49,854 nt of DNA from Clostridia bacterium (GTDB lineage: Bacteria > Bacillota > Clostridia > TANB77 > CAG-508). Below, in pieces: positions 14,136-23,495 of this stretch (position 1 is the first letter of the stretch; every line of letters starts with the position of its first letter). The translations under genes and the position numbers were made by a program. The notes below the pieces were generated by a model. It made no database searches. It had not been told where the DNA came from and worked only from the letters and a program-made list of their open reading frames with translations. The stretch covers positions 1 through 49,854 of the forward strand of contig JAFROW010000003.1 of NCBI GenBank assembly GCA_017429505.1, in the 5' to 3' direction.

Positions 14136-14765
14136 ATGAAAATAATAGGAGTTTTTGGTGGAAGTGGAACTGGAAAAAGTACTGCTTCAAAGATGATAAG
14201 TTCTAAAATTAAAAATTCAATAATAATTAATGTTGATAAATACATGCATGAAGAATTAGAAAATCAAAAAGATTTGATATTAGATACATTAGAAATAGAA
14301 GGTACTGATAGAAATAAATATATATGTAATCATACAGTACAATCTTTAGAAGTAAGCATAATAACAATTGGAATTATAGAAGAAAAAGTATATTCAAAGG
14401 TCTTAAAGGATATAGAATCTTTTAGAAATAAATACAAATATATTATTCTAGACTGGTATGCAATTCCATTAACAAGATTATACAATATTTGTGATTATAC
14501 TGTATGTGTATATGCAGATTATGATAAAAGATTAAAAAGATTAACGGAAAGATTAAAAGATAGCAATATATATGGATATGGTGATAGATCTTATTGGTCA
14601 TATGAACAAGATGCCATTGAAAAGAGAGTAACAATAACAGCATTGAATGATTATGGCTATATAGCAGATTTTTTGATTGAAAATAATTCAAATATAGCTG
14701 ATATGGAAGAAAAAGTAAATAATATAGTAAAAAATATAGAAGATAAAATATGCAATAATTTGTGA
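14136..14765 (+). CDS. P-loop kinase resembling dephospho-CoA kinase
   Basis: A 209-residue nucleoside/cofactor-kinase-like protein. It begins MKIIGVFGGSGTGKST, a Walker A loop at residues 8-15, followed by VDKYMHEEL and a buried strand YIILDWYAIPL, which replaces the Walker-B region of CoaE-like enzymes. A lid-like segment KRLKRLTERLKD and R-S-Y-W follow. The ATG at 14136 has GGGAGG 6 bases upstream; the upstream TTG lies before that site. It is co-transcribed with the nucleotidyltransferase. The pair mimics the CoaD-CoaE order of CoA synthesis, but neither protein looks like the standard housekeeping enzyme, so a specialised nucleotide or cofactor step is more likely. Confidence 0.7.
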   Translation: MKIIGVFGGSGTGKSTASKMISSKIKNSIIINVDKYMHEELENQKDLILDTLEIEGTDRNKYICNHTVQSLEVSIITIGIIEEKVYSKVLKDIESFRNKYKYIILDWYAIPLTRLYNICDYTVCVYADYDKRLKRLTERLKDSNIYGYGDRSYWSYEQDAIEKRVTITALNDYGYIADFLIENNSNIADMEEKVNNIVKNIEDKICNNL

Positions 14766-14917
14766 ATTTTTACAGAAAATTATATAAATTTTAGCTACTT
14801 TATTGAAAAAAATAAAGTTTTATTTTAAAGTAAAAACATAAATCGAATTATATAAGAGAGATTGAAGCAGAGTATGTCATTTTTTCGCATACCTGTTTCG
14901 TAATGGCTCCACTAGGT

Positions 14918-14951
14918 AAAAAGTCGAACTAGTTAAAAAGTTCGACTTTTT
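14918..14951. terminator. Strong bidirectional terminator
   Basis: AAAAAGTCGAAC and its exact complement GTTCGACTTTTT form a 12-bp stem with a ten-base loop, flanked by A and T runs. It ends the kinase transcript and could also serve the minus strand. The stretch 14766-14917 holds nothing else I can name. Confidence 0.85.
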
Positions 14952-14971
14952 AAATTATTTACGTAAAATAT

Positions 14972-15172
14972 CTATTTTATAACCCCACACGCAATCTTCT
15001 TCCCCGAATTACCACTAGGTTGAGTTGTAAAATCATCAGGCTTATCATGTATAATTATAGTCTTTCCAATTATATCTTTAATTTTTAATTTACCAATTAA
15101 AACACTCATATAAGCATAACCATTGGTTTCTAATAAAGGTGGCAAATCTCCAACATGAAATGGATGAGGGCA
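14972..15172 (-). pseudogene. sodC: C-terminal remnant of Cu/Zn superoxide dismutase
   Basis: The minus strand encodes 66 residues starting at CPHPFHVGDLPPLL, then YAYMSVLIGKLKIKDIIG, IIIHDKPDDFTTQP and GNSGKKIACGVIK, then a stop. These are the SodC signatures: the HxGDLPPL metal region, the IHDxxDD stretch and the GNSGxxIACGxI disulfide end. The N-terminal copper-binding half is missing and the sequence upstream (15173 on) does not continue the family, so the gene is a remnant. The preserved codons suggest recent loss or rearrangement. Confidence 0.85.
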
Positions 15173-15204
15173 GTAACATTATATTCAAATTTTAATAATT
15201 AAAA

Positions 15205-15358
15205 ATGAGTTATAACAGAGAAAAAATATATAAATATGCAAAAAAGTGGGCATAGTATTTATAATATATTTATTGCTACACATACTTTTGATACTTTCGA
15301 AGAAATTTTAGTTAATTATGCTTTTGAAAAATATAGATGTGTGCATATTTTAGATTAA
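15205..15358 (+). pseudogene. Remnant of an Amidase_6-like gene
   Basis: An ATG at 15205 gives MSYNREKIYKYAKKWA and then a stop at 15253. This resembles the YNRExAxxYAxKWA start of the putative amidase domain (Amidase_6) of clostridial surface proteins. Downstream, in another frame, THTFDTFEEILVNYAFEKYRCVHI resembles the end of the same domain. The middle is gone. The match is from memory of the family and is short. Confidence 0.5.
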
Positions 15359-16212
15359 CCCAATGCCACATCCAATATCATCATTAGCACAAACCCTATT
15401 GCAACACCAATTGTTCCAATATTTGAATGTTCACCTGATTGAGATTCAGGAATCAGTTCTTCTACAACAACATAAATCATAGCTCCTGCCGCAAAAGCTA
15501 ATAAATATGGTAAAATTTGAGTTACAACACTTGTAAGCAAAATTGTAATAAATGCTGCAATTGGCTCAACTGCACCTGATAAAGTTCCATAAAGAAATGC
15601 TTTTGGTTTTGACATTCCTTCACTTTTAAGTGGCATAGAAATTATTGCACCTTCTGGAAAGTTTTGTATTGCAATACCTATCGCCAATGCAATTGCTGTA
15701 GACATTGTAATTCCTGTATTTACTGCATTACTTGCAATCAATGCTCCTGAGTTAGCAACCGCTCCTGTTCCAACTATCATCCCTCCAATCATTCCAGTTC
15801 CTGCAAGTGCTGCCGCAAAAGCAACTCCAACTGCCATTCCCTCAGGAATATTATGAAGAGTAACTGCGAATACCATCATAGTTGTTTTCTTTAATTTTGC
15901 TTTTAAACCCTCAGGCTTCTCACTATCCAAATGTAAATGTGGTATCAAGCTATCTAACACAAGCAAAAATATTATTCCAAGCATAAATCCAACTGCAGCC
16001 GGAATCCATGCTTGTATTTTGCCTTGCTCCTCTGTCATATCTATAGAAGGAATAAGTAAAGACCAAACAGAAGCTGCAATCATAACTCCTGAAGCAAAGC
16101 CTAACAATATTTTTTCTACTTTTTTATTCATTTTATTTTTCATCAAAAATACCATCGCAGAACCTAACGTAGTCCCTAAAAAAGGTATTAACAAACCTAT
16201 AACTAATTCCAT
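15355..16212 (-). CDS. zupT: ZIP-family metal transporter
   Basis: A 285-residue membrane protein that takes up zinc and possibly other divalent metals. About eight hydrophobic segments are visible. The two metal-site helices carry HNIPEGMAVG and QNFPEGAIISMPL, the hallmark motifs of the ZIP/GufA-ZupT group, and the histidine-containing loop LIPHLHLDSE lies before them. The length is normal for the family. The start has a GTAGGTGA site. It stands alone, next to the remnant sodC. The 97-base gap upstream contains the palindrome AATATTAATATT but no clear promoter or metal-regulator site. Confidence 0.88.
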   Translation of the reverse strand: MELVIGLLIPFLGTTLGSAMVFLMKNKMNKKVEKILLGFASGVMIAASVWSLLIPSIDMTEEQGKIQAWIPAAVGFMLGIIFLLVLDSLIPHLHLDSEKPEGLKAKLKKTTMMVFAVTLHNIPEGMAVGVAFAAALAGTGMIGGMIVGTGAVANSGALIASNAVNTGITMSTAIALAIGIAIQNFPEGAIISMPLKSEGMSKPKAFLYGTLSGAVEPIAAFITILLTSVVTQILPYLLAFAAGAMIYVVVEELIPESQSGEHSNIGTIGVAIGFVLMMILDVALG

Positions 16213-16309
16213 TCTAATTCACCTACTTACCGATTAGTATAAATATTAATATTTAAAAAGCATGCGTAATCAACCAAACGAAACAAAGCTGAGTGCGAAC
16301 TGGAGCAAT

Positions 16310-18682
16310 CTATTCATTTCCCTTCAAACTCGTAACCATATCTATTTTTCCAATTTTTCTCGCAAGTAATTTTGAAAAAACAAAAGACACAATCCAAGTA
16401 CCAATAGCAGAATACACATAAGAAATCATCTTTATACTTGCTCCAAAATCATAAGAATCTGAAAGTGCCATTTTGAAGATATAATCTGTCATATAAAATC
16501 CAAGTGGAAGCCCTATAATTATTGAAATTACTGCTATCCAATTATTTTGTTTTACATATATTTTCTTAATTTGTTTGTCTGTAAATCCCAAAACTTTTAA
16601 TGTTGCAAATTGATATTGTTTTTCTGTAAAAGATAAAATTCCTAGGTTATAAATTATAACTCCACCAAGAACAGCTGCTAAAACAATAAGAAGCACAAGC
16701 ATCATTTTCATTGTATCTAGCATATTAGAAGTTCCACTCTTTAAAGCATTTTTATCTTGAATAAGTTCTACTCCATTAATTTCTTTCACATCAGATAAAT
16801 CTTCATTTGTATAAATAGAATCTGGTTTATATTCTAAACCTAAAGATTCCAAATATTTCTTTGTCATCTTAACATTTTGATTTTGCGCATCTCTGTCAAA
16901 TCCAACAATTTTTGTTACATAATATTTATCTTCTCCATAAATATGCCATTTTATTGTATCCCCTATTTTGTAGCCTTTTACATCTGCCAATTTTTCTGTA
17001 ACGAAAACTCCATCATCATTTAGGTTTATAAAATCACCTTTATGATTTACAAATCTAACATATCCTTTGCTATTATCTACAAATATGTTATTTGAGTCTT
17101 TCACATCACCATTTTCTATCTCTATCATCAAAGTTTGAGAAGTGTTTTCTCCAAATCTTTCTATTAACTTGTCATATTGCTCCTCAGTATGGTCTTGTTT
17201 TATACTTAATTTATAATTAAAATTATATAATTTGTCAAATTGGTCATCTAAAAATTTATTCATAGAGTCAAACATTCCAAATCCACAAACTAAAAGCATG
17301 CAACAACCTGTAACTCCTGCAACACCCATTATAGTCCTTGCCTTATTTCTGAAAACATCTCTTAAATTCCACTTACTTCCAAAACTCATATTTTTAAAAA
17401 TTCCCTTTGTTGTGAAATTTAAATTTTTAGATTTTACTTTGGGCATTTGTGTTCTTAAAGTTTCAGCTGGATTTTCTTTAAGTTCTTTTCTGCAGGTTAA
17501 ATATGTAGCTAATGTAATTACAAACACAGTAACTGCTGCAACTATAAACCCTTCTGTTGAAACAACAGCTCTTCCGTTTGGAACTTCGAAATATTCAAGT
17601 TCTTCATTTATAAAAACATTTCCTATAAATAGCGGTCCTACAATAAGGCCTAAAATTGCTCCAAATAGAGCAATCCAAAATCCAAAACCAACATAATGCA
17701 TTGTAATTCTTCCATTTTTAAATCCTAATGCTTTTAAAGTTCCAATTTGAGTTCTTTGTTTTTTTACAACTCTTGTCATTGTAGTTATTACAGATAAAAC
17801 TGCAATAAATAAGAACAATCCGGAAAATACTCCACAATATGTTTCTCCTTCTTCTATTTCTCCCTGATAAGTTGTATAAGATAGTGTATCTTCAGCTTTT
17901 GTAACTGCCAAAACATCTTTTAAATCTTTTTCTATTTCATTTTTCACATAGTTTTTGTTGTCCTTTTCATCAACATCAACTAACAAATAATTAAAAGATA
18001 AATAATCTTTATAATTAAAATCTTTTACAGCCATATCAAATATTTTTTCATCTTCTATTCCTGCTTTTTGCATTGCTTGCTTTTTTACATAGCTTTCAGG
18101 AAATTCATTTATAGACATATATGCAAATCCATAATCTGTATGTGTTGGAAAAATTGCAGATTCATCTTTTATGTCATATACATGGTCAGGAACATTTATT
18201 AACCCTAAAACTTTTTCCTCAAAATTTTCCCCATCATATTTTATTTTGATGGTATCCCCTACCTTAATATCATTTTTATTTGCAAAATACTCATCAAGCC
18301 ATAATCCAGATTTCTCTTTACTAAAGCCTTCTCCTTGAACCACATAAAATTTTGAAATTTCATTTTCTTCTATAAAATTCATTTGTAAAGTAATATCTTC
18401 TTTAGTTTCCATATTTCCAAAAATCGTAAGTCTTCTTTCAGCATTTTTAACATGCCCTATTTTCTTTACTTTTTCTAAATCTTTTTCTGTAAAATTTGAA
18501 GCCATGGCCTCTAAATCTTGCAAATTCTCTTCTTCATAGAAAACATCTGCCGTTTTTTTCATTCCATCCATATATGAACGAATTCCACTATATGCCATAA
18601 TTCCAATAAATACCATCAAAAATATTGTAATAAATTGTGATAAATTAAACCTAATATCACGAAACATTTTTCTTGCTAACAT
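16310..18682 (-). CDS. FtsX-type ABC transporter permease
   Basis: A 790-residue permease of the MacB/FtsX group. The first transmembrane segment is near residues 15-35 (LSQFITIFLMVFIGIMAY), followed by a large extracellular domain. Then comes a first FtsX block (about 285-400, with a TMTRVVKKQRTQIGTLKALGF motif), a central membrane helix, a second extracellular domain and a second FtsX block near the C-terminus with QFATLKVLGF. The ATG at 18682 overlaps the stop of the ATPase gene (TAATG) and has GAGGT upstream, so translation is coupled. Such systems export peptides or lipids or resist antimicrobials. The partner ATPase is broken, so this exporter is probably inactive. Confidence 0.85.
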   Translation of the reverse strand: MLARKMFRDIRFNLSQFITIFLMVFIGIMAYSGIRSYMDGMKKTADVFYEEENLQDLEAMASNFTEKDLEKVKKIGHVKNAERRLTIFGNMETKEDITLQMNFIEENEISKFYVVQGEGFSKEKSGLWLDEYFANKNDIKVGDTIKIKYDGENFEEKVLGLINVPDHVYDIKDESAIFPTHTDYGFAYMSINEFPESYVKKQAMQKAGIEDEKIFDMAVKDFNYKDYLSFNYLLVDVDEKDNKNYVKNEIEKDLKDVLAVTKAEDTLSYTTYQGEIEEGETYCGVFSGLFLFIAVLSVITTMTRVVKKQRTQIGTLKALGFKNGRITMHYVGFGFWIALFGAILGLIVGPLFIGNVFINEELEYFEVPNGRAVVSTEGFIVAAVTVFVITLATYLTCRKELKENPAETLRTQMPKVKSKNLNFTTKGIFKNMSFGSKWNLRDVFRNKARTIMGVAGVTGCCMLLVCGFGMFDSMNKFLDDQFDKLYNFNYKLSIKQDHTEEQYDKLIERFGENTSQTLMIEIENGDVKDSNNIFVDNSKGYVRFVNHKGDFINLNDDGVFVTEKLADVKGYKIGDTIKWHIYGEDKYYVTKIVGFDRDAQNQNVKMTKKYLESLGLEYKPDSIYTNEDLSDVKEINGVELIQDKNALKSGTSNMLDTMKMMLVLLIVLAAVLGGVIIYNLGILSFTEKQYQFATLKVLGFTDKQIKKIYVKQNNWIAVISIIIGLPLGFYMTDYIFKMALSDSYDFGASIKMISYVYSAIGTWIVSFVFSKLLARKIGKIDMVTSLKGNE

Positions 18683-19322
18683 TACCAATTTACCTCCTCA
18701 ATATTTTTAGGATTTTCATTTATTGTATTGCTCTCTACTTTTCCATTTTTAAGTCTTATTACTCTATCTGCAACTTCAGCAATTAGGCTATTGTGAGTAA
18801 CAATAATTACAGTATTTTCACCATTATTTGCATCACATTGTTTTTTCAAAAGTTTCAAAACTTCTACACCTGTTTTTGAATCCAATGCACCTGTTGGTTC
18901 GTCGCACAAAAGTAATAATGGATCTTTTGCAATAGCTCTTGCAATAGAAACTCTCTGTTGCTCCCCTCCTGATAGTTGATTTGGAAATTTGTTATAATGT
19001 TCCTCTAAACCAACCTCTTTTAAAATTTGCTTAGCATCTTTTGAGCTTTTCACAATACTATCGACTAATTCCACATTTTCAAGAACTGTAAGTGTTGGTA
19101 AAATGTTATAAAATTGGAATATACAATAATACTTCCTGATGTTGCTTTATCCATACCACCAAGCAAATTAAGTAGTGTAGATTTTCCAGCTCCTGAAGGG
19201 CCTAAAACCACAACAAACTCTCCTTTATTTATAGAAAAATCCGCTCCATCTAAAGCATTATAGCTCTTTTCTCCTATATTATATGTCTTTTTGACATTCT
19301 CAAATTTAATTAATTCTTGCAT
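18682..19322 (-). pseudogene. ABC transporter ATPase with an internal deletion and frameshift
   Basis: The first part (19322 to about 19115) has the Walker A loop GPSGAGKST and runs to SGSIIV. The second part, in another frame, has the Q-loop region [19 protein letters not shown], the signature LSGGEQQR, Walker [14 protein letters not shown] and the switch histidine in VIIVTHN. Between SGSIIV and FQFYN about 24 residues are missing (the usual D-G-x-D-I-S...Y-R-R segment) and the frame shifts, near 19117. All catalytic motifs remain but not in one protein. It was the LolD/MacB-type ATPase of the permease at 16310. An assembly error is possible but a 70-base loss makes it less likely. Confidence 0.85.
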
Positions 19323-19347
19323 AATTTCCTCCTTCTATTTAAAGTCC

Positions 19348-19386
19348 ATTTTAGGGACGGAGAAAAAAGCAACCTCATTCTGCTAA
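19348..19386 (+). repeat. Copy 1 of the GGGACGG repeat
   Basis: TTAGGGACGGAGAAAAAAGC, then a CATTCTGCTAAA segment, like the copies at 27943, 31276 and 31690. It lies in the leader of the ABC operon. The rest of 19387-19870 is AT-rich with the two promoters and no gene. Confidence 0.65.
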
Positions 19387-19448
19387 ACTATTTTTTTATA
19401 CTTAAAAATTTTTCCGCGTCTTTTGAATATGAACTTTGTTTCATATTT

Positions 19449-19488
19449 ATTATACAGCTTTATAAAAATTAAGTCAATACCTAGACTT
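19449..19488 (-). promoter_or_regulatory. Promoter of the ABC operon with a possible TetR operator
   Basis: On the minus strand TTGACT (19477-19472), 17 bases, TATAAT (19454-19449). An inverted repeat AAGTC (19471-19475) with GACTT (19484-19488) overlaps the -35 hexamer, a good place for repression by the divergent TetR protein. Confidence 0.6.
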
Positions 19489-19878
19489 GATTTTTTTATC
19501 TATTTAAGTTATACTAATTATAATTCATTAACATTTTGATTATAAATCCACATTAATATATATTATTTTTTTAAAAAATTTGTAAAGCATTTTTTAAACC
19601 AAACAAAATGTTTGAACTGTGTCAAAAAAATACTTCGTATACTTGTATAAATAAAACATAAGCTTTTTTTAATAAATTAACCATTTCTTAAAACTAAAAA
19701 TAAGCTTAAAATAGCTTGCAAGGAATCCTCAGCTTACTATCAAAAATAGGGGTGCGTAGAAATTTATTTTAAAAATAAATGTATTTTGTGTAGCATATAT
19801 AATTAATTGTACATAATAAAAATAATATTAATTGGCCGTAAATTGTTATTATAGTATTTACAGAAAGAAGTGATTTTG

Positions 19879-20478
19879 ATGCCAGAGATACGAATTCCAA
19901 CTCAAAAAAGATCAATCGAAAAAAGAAACAAGATTATAGAAGAAGGATTTAACTTAATGTGTGAAAACGGATATTTTAATACTTCAACTCCAGATATTGC
20001 AAAGGCTGCAGGTGTTTCTACAGGTATTATTTATCAGTATTTCAAAGATAAAAAAGATATTTTCATAGAAGGTGTAAAAAACTATGCTGAAAGCATTATG
20101 TTCCCTATGGTTGATATTTTGGAAAATGAAAATATAAAAATAGATAATTTAGATAATGTTATAAAATCAATGATAAATATATTTATAAAAAAACACAATA
20201 TCTCAAAAAAAGCACATGAAGAATTAATGGCTATGTCTCACTTAGATGAAGATATCTCCAATATTTTCAAAAATTCCGAAATAAAAATGACAGAAAAAAT
20301 AGTTAAAATTTTAGAAAACAATGATATAAAATTAAATAATCCAAAAGAGAAAATTCATATAATTGTTGGAATTATAGATAATTTTTGCCACGAAATTGTT
20401 TATCATAAACATAGTTCTATAAATTATGAAATAATGCAAAGTGAAGTTATAAATGCAATAAATAATATAATAAAATAG
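19879..20478 (+). CDS. TetR-family transcriptional regulator
   Basis: A 199-residue repressor. The N-terminal domain has IPTQKRSIEKRNKIIEEGF then TSTPDIAKAAGVSTGIIYQYFKDKKDIF, the typical TetR helix-turn-helix (residues about 25-55). The C-terminal part is a helical ligand-binding and dimer domain. The ATG at 19879 is preferred to GTG at 19870. It is divergent from the ABC exporter operon, whose promoter carries an inverted repeat, so it probably controls that operon in response to an exported compound. It seems intact although the ATPase is not. Confidence 0.87.
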   Translation: MPEIRIPTQKRSIEKRNKIIEEGFNLMCENGYFNTSTPDIAKAAGVSTGIIYQYFKDKKDIFIEGVKNYAESIMFPMVDILENENIKIDNLDNVIKSMINIFIKKHNISKKAHEELMAMSHLDEDISNIFKNSEIKMTEKIVKILENNDIKLNNPKEKIHIIVGIIDNFCHEIVYHKHSSINYEIMQSEVINAINNIIK

Positions 20479-20513
20479 CCTCATAAATCATACTTTTGGG
20501 GCTATTTTATTAT
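20472..20513. terminator. Terminator after tetR
   Basis: AAAATAGCC pairs with GGCTATTTT; the A run before and T run after let it serve both strands between the converging tetR and heparinase-like genes. Confidence 0.75.
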
Positions 20514-20535
20514 TTGATTATTATTTAATTCTTAT

Positions 20536-23292
20536 TTATGTTGTCCATTTTAATTTAATATATTTTATCCAATCCGGATGTTTTTCTCCTATTTTTTCAA
20601 TTGTCGTTGCAGCTATATATTCTAATATTCTTAATGTATCTCTTGAATCTATTATTCCATCTTCATTTATATCTGCAGCTTGAAACTTATTGTTGTCTAA
20701 AACCCACTCTGGATGTTTTAGCTTTATTTCTGGAATTGTTGTAGCTGCTATATGTTCTAGTATTCTTAAAGTATCTCTTGAATCTATTTCTTTGTCTCCA
20801 TTTATATCTCCTATTTCATAATATTTATCCCAATATTTCATTAGTCTGTATGAAGTAATGTCTTTATCAAAATCGCTTTCTTCATAAATAGGAATAAATG
20901 CAATTGATATAACTACATCTTTTGTATTTTTTAAATGTACTGCGATTTTCTTATAATATTCATCTTCATTTTTATATGTCAAATTACTTGTATATGTAAA
21001 ATTCTCGTTTTCATTATTCAAATAATCATATATACTTTTTTTGTCCATTAATTCAAATTTAGCATTTTCATTATCACTAATTAATTGTAATTTTAATCTA
21101 TTATTATTGTTATCTGTTAAAATAACTACTTTATTGTCTTTTATTTCAACATTCGTTATTTTATCACTATTTAAATTTAAAAATGAATATATTTCTCCTT
21201 CTTCTTTTAAATTTATTTCATCTTGTAAAATCATATATTTTTTTGAATCAAATAATTTTATTCCTCTTGTTATTTTATTTTCATTTAAATTAGAATCTTC
21301 TTCTCCATTTTTTTCTCTATTATATGCAGAAGAAACATCCAATATAGCCATACTTGAACTATCGTTATTTATCAATTTATTAAACTTACCCTTTGCATAA
21401 ATATATTGATCTGGTTCAGCATATCCTTTTCCCTGCACCTTATTATTATCTTCTGGATTAATAATAACAGTACTGTGTGATTCCGCTCTTTTTAAATAAT
21501 ACTGATATTCATAAGGATATCCATTATCATAATTTTTTGATGAATAATTTGCATGTGCTGGATCTTCTATCCATCTTGTTCCAAGTGCATCAAACACAAA
21601 AGAGCCTATATCTATATGAGCATGGTTATTATTATTATATCCACTTTTCAACCCTACAAACAAACTATTCTTATCTTCATAATTATTTCTAAAAGTTATT
21701 GCAGTACAATTTTCTGAAGTATTGTTATAGAATGTATTATTAACCACGCTTTCAAGATTATTTTGTTTTGTATCAAATTTAGAATTATACCATAGTAAAT
21801 TATATAAACCATAATTTTGGCCAGCCATTCTACTCTTAAAATAATACAAAGCATTTGTAGCTTCATTGTTATTACTTAAATCTGCATAAATATTTGCAAG
21901 CCACATGTCATCTGTAAGGCTACATGTTAAATCAGCTTGAGAGTCAGAATAATCAAAAACTTTATCATTTCCTTTTTCAACATAATTATTGTTTGAAATA
22001 TAAATTGGATATACAATCATTTTCTCTATATTATTCGTTTTATTAAATATTTCTTCAGTTGGCTCTCTTCCAATTACATTGTATAAACTTGATAGAAAAT
22101 AATTTATATAAGAAGTACCATAATTCCAATACATTACACCTTCTTTATATATACCATTTTCGTCATATACATTATTTAAAATAGTAGGAATTCTATTTAT
22201 TATTTTATTAACTATTGCTAAACAAAATTCTTGTGATGTAATGCAATCTTTATTTTCTTTATCTTTTAAAATATCGTTATTTATTATACTTAATATCTCT
22301 TCATCATATATATTGTTTATATTTTTTATTATACCATCTTCATCTTTTATAGTAAAATCTTCTGTTATTATCTCATAATATTCTTTATAACTTTTAGTTA
22401 CTTTTTTTATACTTATATTGTATTGACTATTTAATACTGATAAAGCTGCTACCCCTATTCCAGAATAAGTTACTTCTGTTACATTCGTATATTCATCATT
22501 TTTTGCATATAAGCAAAATGGATTTAATGCATTCTTTATAATTGCTATTTCTACTTGATTTTTAGCATTCTCTGGCATTTCATCTAAAAACCAATTATAT
22601 CCTAATCCTATAGAATAAGCCATTTCTGATGTGCCTAAAAATGATGTAGCAAGCCAATTTTTTTCTTCACTACAAATATATTCCATTTCTTTTAAAGCCC
22701 TTACAGCAAATTTTTCGTAGCCATTATAATTACATTTTCTACTAATTCTGTAGATTACCCCTAATTTTTCTATTCTTGATTTCACTTTTCTAGCGTAATT
22801 TAAAAAAGCACTTCCATCTTTTCTTAAAGAATCTGCTTGTTTTATATTTTCATATTCATTAGATAGATACTCTCCGTCTTGTAATTCATCTACTAGATTA
22901 AGCGCTTCATATCTATAGTATAAATATGTAGCAACAATATCATATTCTGTATCATCAATTGTACTATCATCTGCACCTTTGCTATATCCTGATAATTGCT
23001 TAATGCTTCCTTTAATCTTTGTCCAATTATTCTTATCTTTTAAATAATCATCATTTAATTCATTCTCTAAGAAATCCCTATATTTATTACTCTTTAAAAT
23101 TTGATAAATATTCTCAAGTTGTTCATCTGTCGCGATAAACGTTTTTGGTTGAATATTTGTTAAATTAGTTGTGTATGATAGATTTTTTTGCTCTTTTGCT
23201 ATATATATACTAGTTTTGTTCATATTAGTATTCATTATAGATATAAGTAGTATAATAACAAATAATAAAATAAAAACTTTTTGATATTTCAT
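20536..23292 (-). CDS. Secreted heparinase II/III-like enzyme with a dockerin
   Basis: A 918-residue exported protein. Residues 1-25 form a signal peptide or signal anchor (VFILLFVIILLISI). A long helical domain (about 50-480) resembles the alpha/alpha toroid of polysaccharide lyases. A beta-rich part holds GYNNNNHAHIDIGSFVFDALG and RWIEDPA, the hallmark of the heparinase II/III family with its catalytic His-Tyr region, followed by AESHSTVIINP. The last 90 residues carry two calcium-loop repeats, GDINGDKEIDSRDTLRILE and ADINEDGIIDSRDTLRILE, a type I dockerin. It should cleave an acidic glycan and bind a cohesin, for which the protein at 37157 is the local candidate. The promoter is at 23391. 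Confidence 0.8.
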   Translation of the reverse strand: MKYQKVFILLFVIILLISIMNTNMNKTSIYIAKEQKNLSYTTNLTNIQPKTFIATDEQLENIYQILKSNKYRDFLENELNDDYLKDKNNWTKIKGSIKQLSGYSKGADDSTIDDTEYDIVATYLYYRYEALNLVDELQDGEYLSNEYENIKQADSLRKDGSAFLNYARKVKSRIEKLGVIYRISRKCNYNGYEKFAVRALKEMEYICSEEKNWLATSFLGTSEMAYSIGLGYNWFLDEMPENAKNQVEIAIIKNALNPFCLYAKNDEYTNVTEVTYSGIGVAALSVLNSQYNISIKKVTKSYKEYYEIITEDFTIKDEDGIIKNINNIYDEEILSIINNDILKDKENKDCITSQEFCLAIVNKIINRIPTILNNVYDENGIYKEGVMYWNYGTSYINYFLSSLYNVIGREPTEEIFNKTNNIEKMIVYPIYISNNNYVEKGNDKVFDYSDSQADLTCSLTDDMWLANIYADLSNNNEATNALYYFKSRMAGQNYGLYNLLWYNSKFDTKQNNLESVVNNTFYNNTSENCTAITFRNNYEDKNSLFVGLKSGYNNNNHAHIDIGSFVFDALGTRWIEDPAHANYSSKNYDNGYPYEYQYYLKRAESHSTVIINPEDNNKVQGKGYAEPDQYIYAKGKFNKLINNDSSSMAILDVSSAYNREKNGEEDSNLNENKITRGIKLFDSKKYMILQDEINLKEEGEIYSFLNLNSDKITNVEIKDNKVVILTDNNNNRLKLQLISDNENAKFELMDKKSIYDYLNNENENFTYTSNLTYKNEDEYYKKIAVHLKNTKDVVISIAFIPIYEESDFDKDITSYRLMKYWDKYYEIGDINGDKEIDSRDTLRILEHIAATTIPEIKLKHPEWVLDNNKFQAADINEDGIIDSRDTLRILEYIAATTIEKIGEKHPDWIKYIKLKWTT

Positions 23293-23390
23293 TTTAAATT
23301 CTATTCCTTTCTCACTTGGCTCTAATTCAAATAAAGATGAATTTCTTTTATGCTAGTTTATAAATGTTTAATAATTCTTTTTCTAATAAT

Positions 23391-23419
23391 ATAATACCAA
23401 TTTTATAGAAATAAGTCAA
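23391..23419 (-). promoter_or_regulatory. Promoter of the heparinase-like gene
   Basis: On the minus strand TTGACT (23419-23414), 17 bases, TATTAT (23396-23391), about 100 bases before the start codon. Confidence 0.7.
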
Positions 23420-23455
23420 CTTAAAATTTGGATATATCCAGTCAAATTACTAACT

Positions 23456-23488
23456 AAAAAACCTCGACACTACTTTGCCGAGGTTTTT
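23456..23488. terminator. Bidirectional terminator
   Basis: AAAAACCTCG and CGAGGTTTTT pair around a 12-base loop. On the minus strand it ends the glucosaminidase gene whose stop is at 23496. Confidence 0.85.
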
Positions 23489-23495
23489 AAAAATT

